Positions 23,668 through 33,485 are shown, counted from the first letter of the stretch. The stretch: 57,264 nt of DNA from Roseateles_B flavus (GCF_039872765.1 NZ_JBDPZC010000019.1:1-57264); one strand, 5' to 3'. Notes: generated by a model from the sequence alone, not told the origin. Numbers and translations are program-made.

Positions 23668-26551
23668 AGTAGGCAGGGCAGCTTATTACCTTGGGACTGC
23701 GTTCGCGCCTGTCATGGCTCATCTGGAGGTCTGGGCAACAGGGAGCGTGGTTCTGGCCGGACTGGCGATTTGTGTGGCCTACGCCGCAAATCGCGGCGCA
23801 TTGACTGCCGCCGCACAAATGGGTCGAAGCGTTCGTCTCGACCTACTGATGGCTGTTTGTCTTGGAGCTTGGTCGAACGAGTTGACTCTGCCGTGGCTCT
23901 CGAAGTTTCACGCCGCCTTGAAGGCTGCAAACCCACATTGGGCGCCACTTGCTCTTCTGCTGTTTGCCACGGTGCTGTTATCGCCGCTCGTTCAGCGGCA
24001 TTGGCCGAGAGGACGGCAGACAGCTTCGCAGCTCCAGTTCCTTGTGGACGAGGAGATCGGGCGCGAGACGGACGACTTGCTCTCCAACGAGGCACAAGCG
24101 AAGTCGTTCGCGGAAACCGTCCTCGCGAGCGGCGCTCACGCAGGATTGGTGTTCGGTGTGGATGGCCCCTGGGGCGTAGGCAAGACAAGCTTCATCAATC
24201 TTGCCGAACGCTACTGGGAACAAGCCGCCGACAAGGTGATTGTTTGTCGGTTTGAGCCCCTTCGATACGCATCCGAGCCAGATCTCGCTGATCGCTTGAT
24301 TCGCGACCTGTCCGCCGCGATTCAGAGCCAGGTCTTTGCACCCGAGTTCCGTCCTACGGCCTCCCGATACTCTCGGCTCATCAAGGGTAAGGCTGACGTT
24401 TCGTTCCTGGGCTTCAAGCTCTCGCTGGAGCCTTCCCAGGAAACGGTCGATGAGTTGCTCGACGACATTGACGAGGTCCTTCGACGTATAGGTCGACGTG
24501 TGATCGTAGTCATCGACGACCTGGATCGTCTGGACGCGAAGACCGTCAACAACGTCCTATTCGCAACGCGACGCACCTTCAAGCTGTCGCAAGCGACCTA
24601 CGTCCTTTGCTATGACACCGAGGTGCTGGCCGGTGGCAAGGAGGAAGGATCCAGGGCGCGTGAGTTCCTTGAGAAGTTTGTGACCGTCAAACTGAGCTTG
24701 TTCGTGGACAGCTCCAGCATCCGCAACTTCTTGCAACGCGACTGGGAAAAGAGCGAGAGCCAGCTCGGGTCCGTGCCATCGGACACGATGTTGAAGCTTG
24801 GTGCCGTTCTAAATGAGCTAGCTGAAATCTTGAGCGGTGATCTTGCCGCCAAGTACCTGCCTTTGCTCGGTGATCTGCGCAAGGTCAAGCGCTTCATCAA
24901 CGCGATGTTGCTCATGCAGATTGAGAAGACCAATCTGGGCCGGACCGACTTTAACAAGCGTGACCTCATCAATTTGATGCTGCTGCACTTGAACTATCCA
25001 GGGTTGTTCAGGCGCATATACGCCGAGGAGACAGAGGGGCGTAGTGGTACTTTCTCGATTCGGCGCAAGTACGACGAACCAGATTTCAAGAACGCCGAAA
25101 GTTTTGCAGAGGTTAAGGAAGAGCATCCAGGTTCTGCCAGGTTCTTGCTGGAGCAGTTGTTTGACGTGGAGGTTCTGGAGCTGGGCGACGGGCGCAACAT
25201 TGAAGAGTCCGTTCTTCGGTCTCGGGCGTGCTTCAACAAGGGCGATACCAGAAACCTGGAGGGCTTTCTGAAGCTCATCGTTCGCTTTGCCACGCCGGAG
25301 CCGCAGGAGACCTTTGTTCTCTACCAAACAGCCGTGGATCGGGTTCGAAACGGTCGGTCGATTGCCTCGGTTCTCGCGGAGGCTGATTTTGCACTGGAGC
25401 GAGCGGAGACCGCACACGACCAGTTCTGGCGGGTACTGGTCAATCAGGCCCACGACTTCACCAGCCCGACCGCAGAAGACGCTATCGAAACGCTCGTTGA
25501 GTACCTGCCACGCTACTCGTCGTTTGACAACGATGACCGTGGACTGCGGCCGAGGTCGATCTACTCGCTATTGCGGCTGTTGGATCGCGCGGGCTGGGGG
25601 CGTACTGCGGGCCGGCGACGCGTGAACAGTCCGGAGAACGTCATTGAGATCGCGTGGCGCATCTTTGGCGAGCACGCCTTCGTTGGAAGAGGCCTGCTGG
25701 AGCGGCTTGCTAGCCCAGACCGAGGCGTTCTGGGTTGGAACGACCTTATGCTCTTCAGGTTGCAGTGCTCAGCGGATCGCGGTGGCCAGTTGTACAACCT
25801 GCACACTGCGCTCATCGTCCACCAGGACATGTCTGCTCCAAGGTCCGGGTTGGTCAGTCAGTTGGCGCTGATGGGGATGAGGACGTTGTCTCAGCAGGTC
25901 TTCGCGCACTTCAAGCGCACTTACATTGAGAGTGGAAGGAACTTCTTCGCTGAAGCGCGTGAAGTGTCTGTCGGTGCGTTCCTCGGCCAGGCATTTGTGC
26001 ATCTTCATGAGCAAGCTTCGCTCGACCCCGCATCCGAGCAAGGCGATACAACGGTTGCCCGTCGAGTTACGGCCGCACGGTCCTCTGCCGCGTCGTTCGT
26101 CATCAATCAGCTCAGCAATTCGCAGCCCCCGAATGGCTCTGGTGTTGGATGCGGTTACTACGATGAAAGCGGTGCCAAAGACGGCGGGGGCATCTCCATG
26201 TTGATGAACGAGTACGTCTTTGGCTTCTGCTTTAACCCGGCCGTCGACGTTAACAACGCGCTGCTGTTCATTGACCATTGCCTCGCCCACTTGAGCAGCC
26301 CGTTCCATACGGGGCGAGACGAAGAGGGCTATGTCGCAACCAAGTCTGGAATACCAGGCGGGTTGGATCCGAAGGCCATGGGAAGGTATTGGCTGACGCA
26401 TGGCGATCACCTTCGGGCGCTGGCCCTCAAAGACAGCGGGCGATGCGTCTTTATGCCTAGTTACACAGCCTTCTATCGTGACGATCTCGATACGGTCTTT
26501 GCTGTACTGGATGAGCTGGCTGAGGAAGCAACTCCAAACCCTGCTGAATAG
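23585..26551 (+). CDS. KAP family P-loop NTPase, membrane-associated
   Basis: A 988-aa protein. The N-terminus has about four hydrophobic segments (residues ~15-140, e.g. TGSVVLAGLAICVAYAA and PLALLLFATVLLSPLV). The KAP NTPase domain follows: Walker A GPWGVGKT at ~195-202 and Walker B VIVVIDDLDRLD at ~306-317, with the membrane segments placed as in KAP proteins. The C-terminal ~500 residues are unassigned. KAP NTPases are rare, patchily distributed and often found with mobile elements or defence genes; several defence candidates contain them. The codon use is less GC-biased than the flanking genes, suggesting transfer. GAGGGG lies ~9 nt before the ATG. It is a single-gene unit between udk and a repeat. 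Confidence 0.88.
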   Translation: MADAKQTMKMPELLVYARMFVVGLVGAEVGRAAYYLGTAFAPVMAHLEVWATGSVVLAGLAICVAYAANRGALTAAAQMGRSVRLDLLMAVCLGAWSNELTLPWLSKFHAALKAANPHWAPLALLLFATVLLSPLVQRHWPRGRQTASQLQFLVDEEIGRETDDLLSNEAQAKSFAETVLASGAHAGLVFGVDGPWGVGKTSFINLAERYWEQAADKVIVCRFEPLRYASEPDLADRLIRDLSAAIQSQVFAPEFRPTASRYSRLIKGKADVSFLGFKLSLEPSQETVDELLDDIDEVLRRIGRRVIVVIDDLDRLDAKTVNNVLFATRRTFKLSQATYVLCYDTEVLAGGKEEGSRAREFLEKFVTVKLSLFVDSSSIRNFLQRDWEKSESQLGSVPSDTMLKLGAVLNELAEILSGDLAAKYLPLLGDLRKVKRFINAMLLMQIEKTNLGRTDFNKRDLINLMLLHLNYPGLFRRIYAEETEGRSGTFSIRRKYDEPDFKNAESFAEVKEEHPGSARFLLEQLFDVEVLELGDGRNIEESVLRSRACFNKGDTRNLEGFLKLIVRFATPEPQETFVLYQTAVDRVRNGRSIASVLAEADFALERAETAHDQFWRVLVNQAHDFTSPTAEDAIETLVEYLPRYSSFDNDDRGLRPRSIYSLLRLLDRAGWGRTAGRRRVNSPENVIEIAWRIFGEHAFVGRGLLERLASPDRGVLGWNDLMLFRLQCSADRGGQLYNLHTALIVHQDMSAPRSGLVSQLALMGMRTLSQQVFAHFKRTYIESGRNFFAEAREVSVGAFLGQAFVHLHEQASLDPASEQGDTTVARRVTAARSSAASFVINQLSNSQPPNGSGVGCGYYDESGAKDGGGISMLMNEYVFGFCFNPAVDVNNALLFIDHCLAHLSSPFHTGRDEEGYVATKSGIPGGLDPKAMGRYWLTHGDHLRALALKDSGRCVFMPSYTAFYRDDLDTVFAVLDELAEEATPNPAE

Positions 26552-26907
26552 TGAAGCCGGCGGCAGGTTGTCGCGCGCTCCTCGAAGGTGACTGCGAGGC
26601 TGGCCCTTGCGATGACGCCGCGGGTCCGATCGTCGATCGAGAGGTGCTTCGGCACGCCGATTGGACGGCGGCTCCAGCGCTGCGCAATTAAAACAGCGAA
26701 GGTCCGCTTTGGGTCGGATAGCCGTCGGTCGTCACGCGTGTAACGAGCGGCAGCAAGCAGCCTTGAACTGGCGTAGCCCGCAGCTGGCCGACCTTCCGCT
26801 CCTGGCCAAGAGCAGTTCCCTGCCACCGACCTGACTCCTGACGGTTCGTGCTCCAGGCGCTCAGCATGATCAGGCGTCAATCCATGCCAGCCTGAGCCCG
26901 GACGGGA

Positions 26908-27019
26908 CTGCTGCCTCTTCTTGCAGCAGCCTAGGCGCAGCCCCGTAGGCATCAGGGCTGTGGCCTGCGCTCCAAGGTCCGTCCCCAGACTTGTCCACAG
27001 AAGCTGTGGACGTCTGGGG
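26908..27019 (+). repeat. Dispersed structured repeat, copy B
   Basis: Second copy of the element at 20542, direct orientation. Stems: CTGCTGC/GCAGCAG (26908-26929), CGCAGCCC/GGGCTGTG with one G-T wobble, and a long stem CCCCAGAC-tt-GTCCACA (26983-26999) with TGTGGAC-GTCTGGGG (27005-27019), 15 bp with a 2-nt bulge. It ends 7 nt from the stop codon of the minus-strand DUF885 gene. The rest of the 475-nt gap 26552-27026 holds no gene I can support. Confidence 0.7.
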
Positions 27020-27026
27020 CGGTGGC

Positions 27027-28892
27027 TCAGCGCATGAGCTCGCGGATCACGGCCACCGGCGCGCTGCCATAGCTCAGGAACTGGTCGTGGAAGGCCTTGA
27101 GGTCGAAGCGGTCCCCCAGGGCCTTCCGGCGCTCCTCGCGCAGGGCCATGATCTCGCTGTAGCCGCTGAAGTAGCTGGTGAGCTGGACCGAGGTCAGCTG
27201 TACGCGGCGCCACTTCTCGCGGGCCTCCTGCTCGGTCTGGAAGGCGCGCTGGGTCAGCAGGGCGATGGCCTCGTCCTGCGTCATGCCCAGCACGTGCACG
27301 CTGTAGTCCAGGATGGTGTTGGTGACGCTGCGCAGGTTCCACTTGCAGTACATGAGCCACATCTCGGGCGCATGGTCGCCGTAGCCGGCCTCCAGCATCA
27401 TGCGCTCGCCATACACGGCCCAGCCTTCGATCATGGCGCCATTGCCGAACAGGGCCTTCACGAGGGACGGCGACTTGTTGGCATGGACCAGCTGGGTGTA
27501 ATGCCCCGGAATGGCCTCGTGGATGTTCAGGATCTGCAGGATCCAATGGTTGTACTCGCGCAGGGTGCTCTCGGCCTGTTCGGGCTTGAGGTCGTCCAGC
27601 GGGGTGACGTTGTAGTAGGTGCGGTCCTGCGGGCGGTAGGGGCCGGGGGCCTCGATGCTGGCGCCGGCCACGCCGCGCTGGTAGGCGGGGGTCTCGCGCA
27701 CCTGCAGGGGCTTCTCGGGGTCGATGGTGAGCAGGTCCTTGGCCTGGACGAAGGCCTGCAGCTGCGGGATCTGCTGCCGGATCTCAGCCAGGAAGTTCTC
27801 GGCCTTCACGTGCTTCACGGACAGCGCGGTGATCACGCGGTCGATCTTCTCCAGCCGGTCGGCGGGCTTGGGCCACTCGCCCTGGGTCTTGGTCCAGAGC
27901 TGGTCGGCCAGCTCGTCCATCTTCGCCAGCAGCTGCTCGCGGGTGGCCAGGGCCTTCTGGTAGGTCTGCTCGGCGCTGCTGGCGGACTGGATGTCCAGCT
28001 GGAACTTGCGCTCGTACAGCTCGCGGCCCAGGCGGAAGGAGCGGGCCTGGCCCTCCTTTCCATGGAGGCTGGCCAGCTTCTCGTCCAGGGCCTGCAGGCG
28101 CTGCTGGTAGCCCTTGACGGCGCTGCGTGCGGCGGCCAGGGCCTGGCGATCGGAGGTGGCGAGCAGGTGCTCCTCTTCGGCGGCTTTCTCGATCTCGTCG
28201 AACACCGCCAGCGTGCCGCCGATCTGGCTGATGGCCAGCTGGGTGTGCTCGCGGGTGGGCGTCTCGATGCTGGCGCGGGCTGCCGCGTAGTAGGCGGGCA
28301 CGGCCTTGAGGCGGGTCAGCAGGGCCTTCAGACGCTGCGGTCGGGGGGCATAGTCGGTGTTCAGGATCAGGTCCATGGCACCGGCCACGTTGTAAATGGA
28401 TGGGTTCCAAGCGAACTCGCGCAGGGTCTGCAGGTACCAGAGGTCCGACGCCAGCTTGTTCTGCAGCAGGATAAGGTCGGTGCGACCGCGGTCGGAGAGC
28501 TGAGCGGGCTTCAGCGTGGCGAACCGGGCCTGCCATTGCCGGGCAAAGCTCAGGGAGCGCTGGCGGCTTGCAGCATCCGGGGCCTGCAGTCGGGCTGCAC
28601 CGTCAAAGCGGCCGGCGATCAGGGCGGCATCCGGGTCCAGCTTCCACAAGGCCTCGATGAACTGGTGGGCAAGGCGATCGAAGGCCGCGTCGGCGGACTG
28701 CTGCGTCGTGGCAGGCCCCAGGGCCTGTGTCGACCCAGGAGGGGGGCTCGCCTGGGGCGCGCTGGAGGTCGCGGCAAGGGTGGGCCCCGACCATGCGAGG
28801 GCCAGCGCAGCGCCCAGGATGCCGAGTCGCAGGCCCAGGCGGGACCAAGAGGTGCAAGGGGAAGTGGAGCGGGGGACGTGGGCGGCGCGCAT
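27027..28892 (-). CDS. DUF885 family protein, putative exported metallopeptidase-like
   Basis: A 621-aa protein with a signal peptide (basic start MRAAHVPR, hydrophobic LGILGAALALAWS, cleavage near TLAA). The C-terminal half has NIHEAIPGHYTQ, the HExxxGH-like motif that typifies DUF885 and suggests zinc binding, followed by EGWAVYGERMMLEAG with a likely third ligand Glu. Length fits the family. DUF885 proteins are mostly uncharacterised, and peptidase activity is assumed from the motif. Met at 28892 is chosen because it opens the signal peptide; the longer frame is antisense to intergenic DNA. Single gene; upstream neighbour cpdB is co-directional 100 nt away. Confidence 0.87.
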   Translation of the reverse strand: MRAAHVPRSTSPCTSWSRLGLRLGILGAALALAWSGPTLAATSSAPQASPPPGSTQALGPATTQQSADAAFDRLAHQFIEALWKLDPDAALIAGRFDGAARLQAPDAASRQRSLSFARQWQARFATLKPAQLSDRGRTDLILLQNKLASDLWYLQTLREFAWNPSIYNVAGAMDLILNTDYAPRPQRLKALLTRLKAVPAYYAAARASIETPTREHTQLAISQIGGTLAVFDEIEKAAEEEHLLATSDRQALAAARSAVKGYQQRLQALDEKLASLHGKEGQARSFRLGRELYERKFQLDIQSASSAEQTYQKALATREQLLAKMDELADQLWTKTQGEWPKPADRLEKIDRVITALSVKHVKAENFLAEIRQQIPQLQAFVQAKDLLTIDPEKPLQVRETPAYQRGVAGASIEAPGPYRPQDRTYYNVTPLDDLKPEQAESTLREYNHWILQILNIHEAIPGHYTQLVHANKSPSLVKALFGNGAMIEGWAVYGERMMLEAGYGDHAPEMWLMYCKWNLRSVTNTILDYSVHVLGMTQDEAIALLTQRAFQTEQEAREKWRRVQLTSVQLTSYFSGYSEIMALREERRKALGDRFDLKAFHDQFLSYGSAPVAVIRELMR

Positions 28893-28992
28893 GGGGGCTT
28901 TCTGGAAGTCGTGCGCCCCGGTCGGGCGCGAGGCGGCAGCATAGCGCTCCAGTCTCGTGCTGCCCCTCCGTTGCTGCCCCAGTGCGACTGTC

Positions 28993-30915
28993 TCAGGGGC
29001 GAAGTTCGAACACCGCGTAGCCTTCGCTCGCGTCCTGGACCCAGCGCAGGCGGCCTCCCTCGGGCAACAGGCGGCGCGCGGCCGGGCTGCCGCGGAACTG
29101 TGCCCGCGCACCCTCCGGCAGCTGCAGCGTCCAGCGACCCTCGTCGGCCTCGGGCGCGAAGGCCTGGCCCGACTGCAGCAGGCGCTGCAGGGCCTCGCGG
29201 TTCTCGTCCGGGGCGTCCAGCACGATGCGCTCCGGGCCCGCCCCGGGGAAGTTGCCGCCGCCGCCGGCGCGGTAGCTGTTGGTGGCCAGCAGGAAGCGCT
29301 GGTCGTCCCGCACGGGCTCGCCGTGATGGCGCAGCTCGCGGATACGGTGGGTGGTCACGGACGGCAGCCGCTTGCCGTCGGTGCCATAGCGGGCGGGCTG
29401 GGCGAGGTCGATCACATAGTCCAGGCCCAGGATCACGTCGTAGTTGAAGCTGGGCTGGGCCTCGTCGATCAGAGCCTGAGCCTCGGCCTGCCCGGGTGCC
29501 AGCTGCCGGAACTGCGCGGCCGAGCGCTCCAGCCACTCCCGCACCTCGGCGCCGCTGAGTTGCAGCACCTTCAGCGTGTTGGCGTAAGGGTAGAGCTCGG
29601 TCACATGCTTGACGGACATGGGGCCCGGGGCGATGTCCACATAGCTGCTCCAGCCCTGGCGCCCGCCGCTGCGGAAGGGGGCGGCGGCGCTGAGCAGGGG
29701 CAGGTCTTGCCAGCGCGTGCCGCGCAGGGCCTCGCGGGCATAGACCCGCTGGGCACGGGCGACGAGGGCCAGGGCCTCGGAGGGCTGGATGAGGTCGAAG
29801 TAGCTGTGCAGCGGCCGCGGGGCCTGGGCCACGGTCTGGCGGATCTGCGTCAGCGTGGCCTGGTGTGCGGGCTGAAGCAGGGCCTCCAGGGCGGTGTCGG
29901 GTTTGCCGTGCTCGTCGCGCAGGGCGCGCAGGCTGCTCTGGCTGTCTGTCACGCGCCAGCGGCCCGCACGCTTCTCCAGGCGCAGGTCGATCACGCCCAG
30001 GTGGCTGCCCCAGCTGCCGGGCATCACGGCGGGCACGCCGTGGATGCGGCCGTGGACCAGGTCCGCCCCTGCGTGCCGGGCAAAGGCGGGGCCGGGGAAC
30101 TCGGCATGGGCGTGCCCCAGCAGCAGGGCATCCAGGCCGGGCAGCCGGGCGATGTCTCCGGCGCGGTTCTCGGCACCCTCGGCCTGGGGGGCGGCGTCGT
30201 AGCCGGAGTGGGCGAGGGCGACGACGAGGTCCGCGCCCGCGGCCCTCAGGCGGCGGATCTCGCGGCGGGCGGCCACCACCATGTCTTCGGCCACGACCCG
30301 GCCCTGCAGATGCTGGCGGTCCCATTGCAGGACCTGCGGCGGCAGCAGGCCCAGCACGCCGATGCGCAGGCGCTGCGGCCGGCCCTGATCGTCCCTGAAG
30401 TCCCGCTGCAGCAGCGCACTGGGCGTGAAGACCGGCTTGCCGCTGCGGGCCTCGCGCAGATTGCTGCTGATCACGGGGAAGCCGGCATGGGCATAGGCCT
30501 GCTTCAGAAAGGGCAGGCCGAAGTTGAACTCGTGGTTGCCGATGTTGGCCGCGTCATAGCCCAGCAGGCGCAGGGACTGCAGGGCCGGGTGCGCCTGCCC
30601 CGCGTGGCCCTGCTTCGCGATCACGTCGCCCATGGGCGAGCCCTGGATCAGGTCGCCGTTGTCCAGCAGCAGGTGGTTGGGCTGCTCGGCCCGTGCCTGG
30701 GCGATCAGCCGGGCGGTACGCGAGAGACCCTGTGTGGCGCTGGGCTGGTCCTGGTAGTAGTCGTAGGCCAGCAGGTTCATGTGGATGTCGCTGGTCTCCA
30801 GCAGGCGCAGCCGCAGGGTCTGGGCCTGCAGTCCGGCAGCCAGGCTCAGGCCGAGGAGGGCGAGCGCGCCGTGTCGCAGCCAGGGCGTTCGAGGGGTGGG
30901 GCGTCGTTCTTGCAT
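28993..30915 (-). CDS. cpdB: Periplasmic 2',3'-cyclic-nucleotide 2'-phosphodiesterase/3'-nucleotidase
   Basis: A 640-aa two-domain enzyme (E. coli CpdB 647 aa). A signal peptide ends near GLQAQ. The metallophosphoesterase domain carries RLLETSDIHMNLLAYDYY, DNGDLIQGSP, IGNHEFNFGL, VALAHSGYD and GHAHAEFPG, the dinuclear metal ligands. The 5'-nucleotidase C-terminal domain contains NTLKVLQLSGAEVREWLE and NYDVILGLDYVID. It hydrolyses 2',3'-cyclic NMPs and 3'-nucleotides in the periplasm, for nucleotide scavenging. Start at 30915 begins the signal peptide; Met at 30984 is a possible longer start. Divergent from bkdA1. Confidence 0.92.
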   Translation of the reverse strand: MQERRPTPRTPWLRHGALALLGLSLAAGLQAQTLRLRLLETSDIHMNLLAYDYYQDQPSATQGLSRTARLIAQARAEQPNHLLLDNGDLIQGSPMGDVIAKQGHAGQAHPALQSLRLLGYDAANIGNHEFNFGLPFLKQAYAHAGFPVISSNLREARSGKPVFTPSALLQRDFRDDQGRPQRLRIGVLGLLPPQVLQWDRQHLQGRVVAEDMVVAARREIRRLRAAGADLVVALAHSGYDAAPQAEGAENRAGDIARLPGLDALLLGHAHAEFPGPAFARHAGADLVHGRIHGVPAVMPGSWGSHLGVIDLRLEKRAGRWRVTDSQSSLRALRDEHGKPDTALEALLQPAHQATLTQIRQTVAQAPRPLHSYFDLIQPSEALALVARAQRVYAREALRGTRWQDLPLLSAAAPFRSGGRQGWSSYVDIAPGPMSVKHVTELYPYANTLKVLQLSGAEVREWLERSAAQFRQLAPGQAEAQALIDEAQPSFNYDVILGLDYVIDLAQPARYGTDGKRLPSVTTHRIRELRHHGEPVRDDQRFLLATNSYRAGGGGNFPGAGPERIVLDAPDENREALQRLLQSGQAFAPEADEGRWTLQLPEGARAQFRGSPAARRLLPEGGRLRWVQDASEGYAVFELRP

Positions 30916-31141
30916 GGGGCGAGGGTAGCGCAGACGGGCGTCGCGCCCCGGCCGCTGCCGCGCTTCAGGCTTTCCCTGATTCATAGCCTGGATCATGGGG
31001 ATTGGCCGACGGATGCGGTACGCTGCCCGGGCGCACCGGCGTCTGGCGATCCCAGGCCTGTCCGGTGTGGGTGGCAGTGCCCGACCCGGTGGCTGCCAAC
31101 TGCCTGAATTTCTGCATGGCATCACCATGCGGGAGCGATGT

Positions 31142-32413
31142 ATGAGCGACAAGAACGAGCCCGGTGCGGTGCGCGCGCCGCTGCGCTTGCACGTGCCGGA
31201 GCCCACGGGGCGGCCGGGCTGCCACACCGATTTTTCCTATCTCAAGATCAGCGCGGCGGGCGAGGTGCCCCGGCCGGCGGTGGACGTGGCTCCGGTGGAC
31301 ACCGGCGACATGGCCCACAAGCTGATCCGCGTCCTCAACCAGGACGGCGAGGCCTGCGGCCCCTGGGCTCCCGAGCTGAGCGAGGCCCAGCTCAAGCGCG
31401 GCCTGCGGACCATGATGAAGACCCGCATCTTCGACGGCCGCATGCTCATCGCCCAGCGCCAGAAGAAGCTGAGCTTCTACATGCAGAGCCTGGGCGAGGA
31501 GGCCATCGGCAGCGCCCACGGCATGGCCCTGGAAGAGGGCGACATGTGCTTCCCCACCTACCGCCAGCAGAGCCTGCTGGTCGGGCGGGACGACGTGCCG
31601 CTGTCCGAGCTGATGTGCCAGCTGCTCTCCAATGAGAAGGACCCGCTCAAGGGCCGCCAGCTGCCGGTGATGTACTCCATCAAGCGCGCCGGCTTCTTCT
31701 CCATCTCCGGCAACCTGACCACGCAGTTCGTGCAGGCCGTGGGCTGGGGCATGGCCAGCGCCATCAAGGGCGACACCCGCATCGCCTCCGGCTGGGTGGG
31801 CGACGGCGCCACCGCCGAGAGCGACTTCCACAACGCCCTGGTCTTCGCCCACGTCTACCGCGCGCCGGTGATCCTCAACGTGGTCAACAACCAGTGGGCC
31901 ATCTCGACCTTCCAGGCCATTGCCGGTGGCGAGGGCACGACCTTCGCCGCGCGTGGCGTGGGGGCAGGTATTGCCTCCCTGCGCGTGGACGGCAACGACT
32001 TCCTGGCCGTCTATGCCGTGACCCGCTGGGCCGCCGAGCGCGCCCGCAGCAATCTGGGACCCACCCTCATCGAGTGGGTGACCTACCGCGCGGGCCCGCA
32101 CTCCACCTCGGACGACCCCAGCAAGTACCGCCCCTCTGACGACTGGACCCGCTTCCCCCTGGGCGATCCCATCGCCCGCCTCAAGCAGCACCTGATCCGC
32201 CGCGGCCTGTGGTCCGAGGAGCAGCACACCGCCCTGCAGGAGGAGCTCGAAGCCGAGGTGCTGGCCGCGCAGAAGCATGCCGAGAGCTTCGGCAGCCTGG
32301 CCGATGGCCACATCCCCAGCATCGCCTCCATGTTCGAGGACGTCTACGAAGACATGCCCCGGCACCTGCGCGAGCAGATGGCCGAGGCCCAAGCGTTTGG
32401 AGGCCGTCAATGA
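31142..32413 (+). CDS. bkdA1: 2-oxoisovalerate dehydrogenase E1 alpha subunit
   Basis: A 423-aa thiamine-diphosphate enzyme subunit, very close in sequence to Pseudomonas putida BkdA1 (410 aa). It shows LRLHVPEPTGRPGCHTDFSY at the start, FYMQSLGEEAIGS, FPTYRQQSLL, the ThDP motif GDGATAESDFHNAL ending NNQWAIS, and the phosphorylation-loop region YRAGPHSTSDDPSKYR. It decarboxylates branched-chain 2-oxoacids from Val, Leu and Ile. ATG at 31142 follows GGGAG at 31129-31133. Its stop overlaps the bkdA2 start (ATGA). Confidence 0.96.
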   Translation: MSDKNEPGAVRAPLRLHVPEPTGRPGCHTDFSYLKISAAGEVPRPAVDVAPVDTGDMAHKLIRVLNQDGEACGPWAPELSEAQLKRGLRTMMKTRIFDGRMLIAQRQKKLSFYMQSLGEEAIGSAHGMALEEGDMCFPTYRQQSLLVGRDDVPLSELMCQLLSNEKDPLKGRQLPVMYSIKRAGFFSISGNLTTQFVQAVGWGMASAIKGDTRIASGWVGDGATAESDFHNALVFAHVYRAPVILNVVNNQWAISTFQAIAGGEGTTFAARGVGAGIASLRVDGNDFLAVYAVTRWAAERARSNLGPTLIEWVTYRAGPHSTSDDPSKYRPSDDWTRFPLGDPIARLKQHLIRRGLWSEEQHTALQEELEAEVLAAQKHAESFGSLADGHIPSIASMFEDVYEDMPRHLREQMAEAQAFGGRQ

Positions 32414-33483
32414 AGGCTGAGCAACTCCCCATCACCAAGGAGCAGGAGGCGCAGGACGCCGAGGGCAAGCCCGTCAACATGACCATGATCCAGGCCCTGC
32501 GCTCGGCCATGGACGTGATGCTGGCCCGCGACCCTGACGTGGTCGTCTTTGGCCAGGACGTGGGCTACTTCGGCGGCGTGTTCCGTTGCACCGACGGCCT
32601 GCAGGCCAAGTACGGCTCCCAGCGCGTCTTTGATGCCCCCATCTCCGAAGGCGGCATCGTCGGCGTGGCCGTGGGCATGGGTGCCTATGGCCTGCGTCCG
32701 GTGGCCGAGATCCAGTTCGCGGACTACTTCTATCCGGCCTCTGACCAGATCGTCTCGGAGGCCGCGCGCCTGCGCTACCGCTCGGCCGGCGACTTCACCG
32801 CGCCGCTGACCATCCGCATGCCCTGCGGCGGGGGCATCTACGGCGGGCAAACCCACAGCCAGAGCCCCGAGGCGCTGTTCACCCATGTCTGCGGCCTGCG
32901 CACGGTGATGCCGTCCAACCCCTACGACGCCAAGGGCTTGCTGATCGCCGCCATCGAGTGCAACGACCCGGTGATCTTCCTGGAGCCCAAGCGCCTCTAC
33001 AACGGCCCCTTCGACGGTCACCACGACCGCCCGGCCACGCCCTGGACCGGCCATCCCAAGGCCCAGGTGCCGGAGGGCTACTACACGCTGCCGCTGGACA
33101 AGGCCACGGTCTACCGCCCCGGCCAGCAGCTGACGGTGCTGGCCTACGGGACCATGGTCTACGTGGCCGAGGCCGCCGCGAAGGAGACGGGGCTGGACGC
33201 CGAGATCATCGACCTGCGCGCCCTGTGGCCGCTGGACATCTCGACCGTCGTGGAGTCCGTGAAGAAGACCGGCCGCTGCGTGATCGTGCACGAGGCGACC
33301 CGCACCAGCGGCTTCGGCGCCGAGCTCTCGGCCCTGGTGCAGGAGCACTGCTTCTACCACCTGGAGGCGCCCATCGAGCGCGTCGCCGGCTGGGACACGC
33401 CCTATCCGCACGCCCAGGAGTGGGACTACTTCCCCGGCCCCGCCCGCGTGGCCGCGGCGCTGCGCCGGGTCATGGAGTCCTGA
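32410..33483 (+). CDS. bkdA2: 2-oxoisovalerate dehydrogenase E1 beta subunit
   Basis: A 357-aa transketolase-like subunit pairing with E1 alpha. VVVFGQDVGYFGGVFRCTDG, FDAPISEGGIVGVAVGMGAYGLRP (split here across the active-site Glu region) and YYTLPLDKATVYR are family blocks; the C-terminal domain has DLRALWPLDISTV. It completes the alpha2beta2 E1 decarboxylase that passes the acyl group to the lipoyl arm of E2. It overlaps bkdA1 by 4 nt, implying translational coupling. The N-terminal ~20 residues are more charged than usual. Confidence 0.96.
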   Translation: MKAEQLPITKEQEAQDAEGKPVNMTMIQALRSAMDVMLARDPDVVVFGQDVGYFGGVFRCTDGLQAKYGSQRVFDAPISEGGIVGVAVGMGAYGLRPVAEIQFADYFYPASDQIVSEAARLRYRSAGDFTAPLTIRMPCGGGIYGGQTHSQSPEALFTHVCGLRTVMPSNPYDAKGLLIAAIECNDPVIFLEPKRLYNGPFDGHHDRPATPWTGHPKAQVPEGYYTLPLDKATVYRPGQQLTVLAYGTMVYVAEAAAKETGLDAEIIDLRALWPLDISTVVESVKKTGRCVIVHEATRTSGFGAELSALVQEHCFYHLEAPIERVAGWDTPYPHAQEWDYFPGPARVAAALRRVMES

Positions 33484-33485
33484 GC

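Noticed and set aside
26991..29447. 818-aa plus-strand open frame opposite the DUF885 and cpdB genes
   Set aside because: Repetitive Gly/Leu/Val/Ala/Gln composition typical of antisense of a high-GC gene; the minus-strand genes carry real motifs.
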